Of a DNA stretch of 64,000 nt, positions 61,681 to 64,000 are shown one piece after another. This stretch comes from Henckelia pumila (lineage: Eukaryota > Streptophyta > Magnoliopsida > Lamiales > Gesneriaceae): assembly GCF_033568475.1 (NCBI RefSeq), contig NC_133123.1, forward strand, positions 128,808,930 through 128,872,929, given 5' to 3'. The notes beneath the pieces are model-generated. The model saw only the letters and a list, made by a program, of their open reading frames with translations. It was not told where the DNA came from and made no database searches. Position 1 is the first letter of the stretch; the number at the start of each line of letters is the position of its first letter. The position numbers were made by a program, and so were the translations under genes.

Positions 61681-63122
61681 TGTAGCAACCCTACCCGGAT
61701 CCACTACCTAATCAGAGTAATTAAGCGCATGCATTAATATTAAAAGCGTGAATAGCGGAATACTCAAAATACAACAAATCTGATCAGCAGAATACAACCG
61801 AAGATAACGAAAGTGTATAATACTTTTACAACCAAATCGAAAGTTCATAGGGTCACAACCCTACCACTACGACTCTCGCTGCAACCGACATCGGCCTTAC
61901 TCCTGGTGCGAACCTCCTGGATCGTCTAGCCTCAAACCTGCCCCGCCACAAGGTATCCCAAGAACACCAAACACAGGGGCGTGAGCGACAACGCTCAACA
62001 AGAAAACAATGATATATAAACAAATATGCAGCACATAAATGACTTTAAAATCCTGGGTAAAAACATTCTGCTCAGGGCGCCACCGAATATACAGCACCTT
62101 GACAGAGAGCGACTCCATGGGGGTACTCATATATTCACCCTATCAACTATAGCATCTACTCCACCGTCGTGGTCGCTCCTAGTGATAGCAAAACCAGGGG
62201 CTGAGCCTCCCCAAAACCTGACCCGAATCCAAAACAGGATTCAAGGCTCACATGGAAACTGACAATACCTGACTCGAGTCCATGATGAGTCACAAGCTTC
62301 CTATGGAAACTGTCAATGACTCATATCTCACAAGATGTAGTCCAGTATAAAACATGCATATGTTAAAGCGGTAAATCATGGAAAATATATAGCACATACT
62401 CATGCAACATATAAGCATATATATCATGTCGGCTATCTCGGTCAGTACTTACGTACCTCTAATACTACGGGTCAAACCTGGCACACTGGTCTAGATCCCA
62501 CATCTACAAGTCCATACTACGACGTATATAATTCAAATACCCATGCATCAATATTTAAGCTCTAAAATCCTTAACTAAGCTATTTCGTACTACTAAATAT
62601 TTTTAAGAAGCCAAAGCTATACCTGCGTCCGTCGTCAGCCCTTTGCTGTCTCTTGCCTTAAAATTAGGCCACAGCTTTGCTACAATGCCTGGATCACTCC
62701 GCTACTTTCCGATTCCCAATAGGACGCCTAGAATCTTCTAGATCTAAGTTAGAAGGCTAAAGAAAGGAGAGAATAGAGGAACTCGGTGCACTTGAAAATG
62801 AAGCTCGGTACCTCTATTTATAGACGGAGTTCGGACCGTCCGTTCCCCGATCGGAACATCCGATCCCGACATCAGACCGTCCGATCCCGACATTGGACCG
62901 TCCGATGTCCAATCTGCACGTAAGCAATGATGTCACCTTGCTGACATGGATGATGACATAAGCCCTGGCTCTGATCGGACCGTCCGATGCTGCCGACGAA
63001 ATGTCCGATCACGATCGGAGCCTCCGATCTCCACTTCGAAGCGTTCGATCTGCTCTGGATCAATTTTCTTAATTTTTGATAATTAGTCCCTTAAACACTT
63101 CGTTGGGTTGCGGGTTACAACA
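61681..63122 (-). mobile_element. Gypsy-type solo LTR E with TSD CCAGC
   Basis: Plus-strand ends TGTAGCAACCC and GGGTTACAACA, 1442 bp, with CCAGC at 61676-61680 and 63123-63127. Removing it joins KALGRHKLVDVQ to LRDSLLRYIID in frame, which confirms the boundaries. In minus orientation it has a dyad array, then TATAAATAGAGG (about 62812-62823), then a GTTGTCGCTCACG block like those in A and C. No internal part remains. Confidence 0.9.
62826..63055 (-). repeat. Dyad array in LTR E
   Basis: About eight palindromes around GATCGGACGGTCCGATC, GATCGGAGGCTCCGATC and GATCGGATGTTCCGATC, the last ending about 10 bases before TATAAATAG in the minus orientation. Confidence 0.88.
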
Positions 63123-64000
63123 CCAGCTCCGTGACAGTCTGCTCCGCTACATCATTGACCTGCGAGAGACCAATTTTGATCCTCTTTGCAAGAATTTTGC
63201 TGACAATTTTGAATTTCTTGAACGTTTGAAGCACAGTGCCATCTTGACTACGAACTTCCTTTGATAGTACCGACTCAAACATGTCATATCTCAATACTTA
63301 CTGATGAATATATCGAAGCTTACTTCACCAAAGTCAAGGACATTCTCTCCTCAATGGATGATCACGATGACACTGACATGGGTGAACAAGTCTTTGGCCC
63401 AGAAGAAGAAATCTTTTTAGGTCTCAAAGATGATCCTACAGTGGTTCCTCCCTCTTCATCCACATCACATGTACCTTCCGAAAGAATGACTCAATCTCCT
63501 CCAGCACAAGACTCTTCACATGTTCCTCCAGCCAATTTAACTGCTGAAGCCGCCATTTTCGATCAAGCTCATGTATATTCCACTCCCTCATCTCCTCGTG
63601 TTGAAACAGGTTCTGCCTTGTAAACTCCACTCCCGGATATATCACTATCCTTAGTGGATAAGATTGTCAAATCAATTTTGTTGTTTGAGATTTTTAATGA
63701 CCCTTCGATGCCAATGGACACTGAAGCTGATGATCATAACTCCTCCCCTGAGACCATCTTTGAGGAACCACCTCCACAGTCTTCTTCCGTTATTGCTCCA
63801 AAAGTAACTACCGCCTCTCCTTCACCATCTCTCGAGCATATGGATGAAGCCCGCGATACTTCTCCTATCTTACCAGCCATTGAAGGATTCGCCGGCGCCC
63901 AAGATAAAGAAACCATTGCATCCTCTCAAACTTTTAGCTCCTGTTCCGAGTCTGATCACGAAGAAGAAACACATACTCCCTCCTCTAATAAACTCGTTGT

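Larger units (their letters stand above)
60450..64000 (+). pseudogene. Decayed ORF of a repetitive Gesneriaceae-type protein family, split by LTR E, runs off the window
   Basis: Opens MSIQKTFLGINFEVVHSVNN and keeps one frame to 61397 apart from a TGA at 60762. It then shifts frame near 61345 and again near 61545, is interrupted by LTR E (61681-63122), and continues ...LLRYIIDLRETNFDPLC... to the window end with further stops (63262, 63621). The N-terminal region has an FxLPTKGLG-like block and ALEKFQYMVSIASKIDINWS. I recall similar proteins recurring in Dorcoceras hygrometricum gene models under unrelated names; I believe they come from a transposon-borne ORF. The C-terminal region is acidic and Pro/Ser-rich (disordered). 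Function unknown. Confidence 0.6.

Noticed and set aside
61897..62262. ORFs on both strands in 61.9-62.3 kb
   Set aside because: Inside solo LTR E, which has no coding function.

Overview
The window reads as nuclear DNA of a eudicot plant. It is AT-rich, has spliced genes with short GT-AG introns, and carries plant-only families (SAUR, GRF with a miR396 site, a PAM2/RRM CID protein). Several nested Ty3/gypsy elements occupy the right half. A degenerate reading frame at 60.4-64 kb resembles a repetitive protein family I associate with Gesneriaceae drafts (Dorcoceras/Primulina type), so Lamiales/Gesneriaceae is my best guess. That is inference from memory, not a search.

Left half (1-32 kb), gene-bearing: possible 3' exons of an unrecognised coiled-coil gene (0.4-1.55 kb); a foldback MITE (1.8-2.05 kb); a SAUR gene with an upstream ORF (3.6-4.3 kb); a copia-like solo LTR (5.44-6.06 kb); a complete 20-exon organelle-type MutS2 gene (6.3-14.5 kb); a 4-exon growth-regulating factor gene (19.1-21.0 kb); a tRNA-Leu(AAG) (21.8 kb); a 4.2-kb non-autonomous LTR element carrying a 67-bp minisatellite (22.9-27.1 kb); and a 10-exon minus-strand CID RNA-binding protein gene (28.6-31.7 kb). 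These genes look independent, not co-functional.

Middle (32-38.4 kb): AT-rich intergenic DNA with microsatellites and relics of a dispersed GAGACGG-ended repeat.

Right half (38.4-64 kb): a transposon nest. A foldback repeat is split by gypsy solo LTR D (38578-40695), next to an old gypsy remnant (F). Full-length gypsy element A (42218-60161, TSD GCTAC) was split by solo LTR B (44513-54793, TSD CTGGA), which was split by full-length minus-strand element C (44618-52186, TSD CATTT). Beyond A, a decayed repetitive-family ORF is split by solo LTR E (61681-63122, TSD CCAGC). Insertion ends were fixed by matching 5-bp target duplications, so the order of insertions can be read directly.

The most unusual signal is a cassette of about eight short palindromes (core TCGGA-N3/4-TCCGA) placed just upstream of the TATAAATA box in the LTRs of A, C and E. 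Spacer sequence between the palindromes is shared by A and C, while the palindrome centres differ by family. LTRs B and D carry unrelated palindromes at one shared position near their 3' ends.
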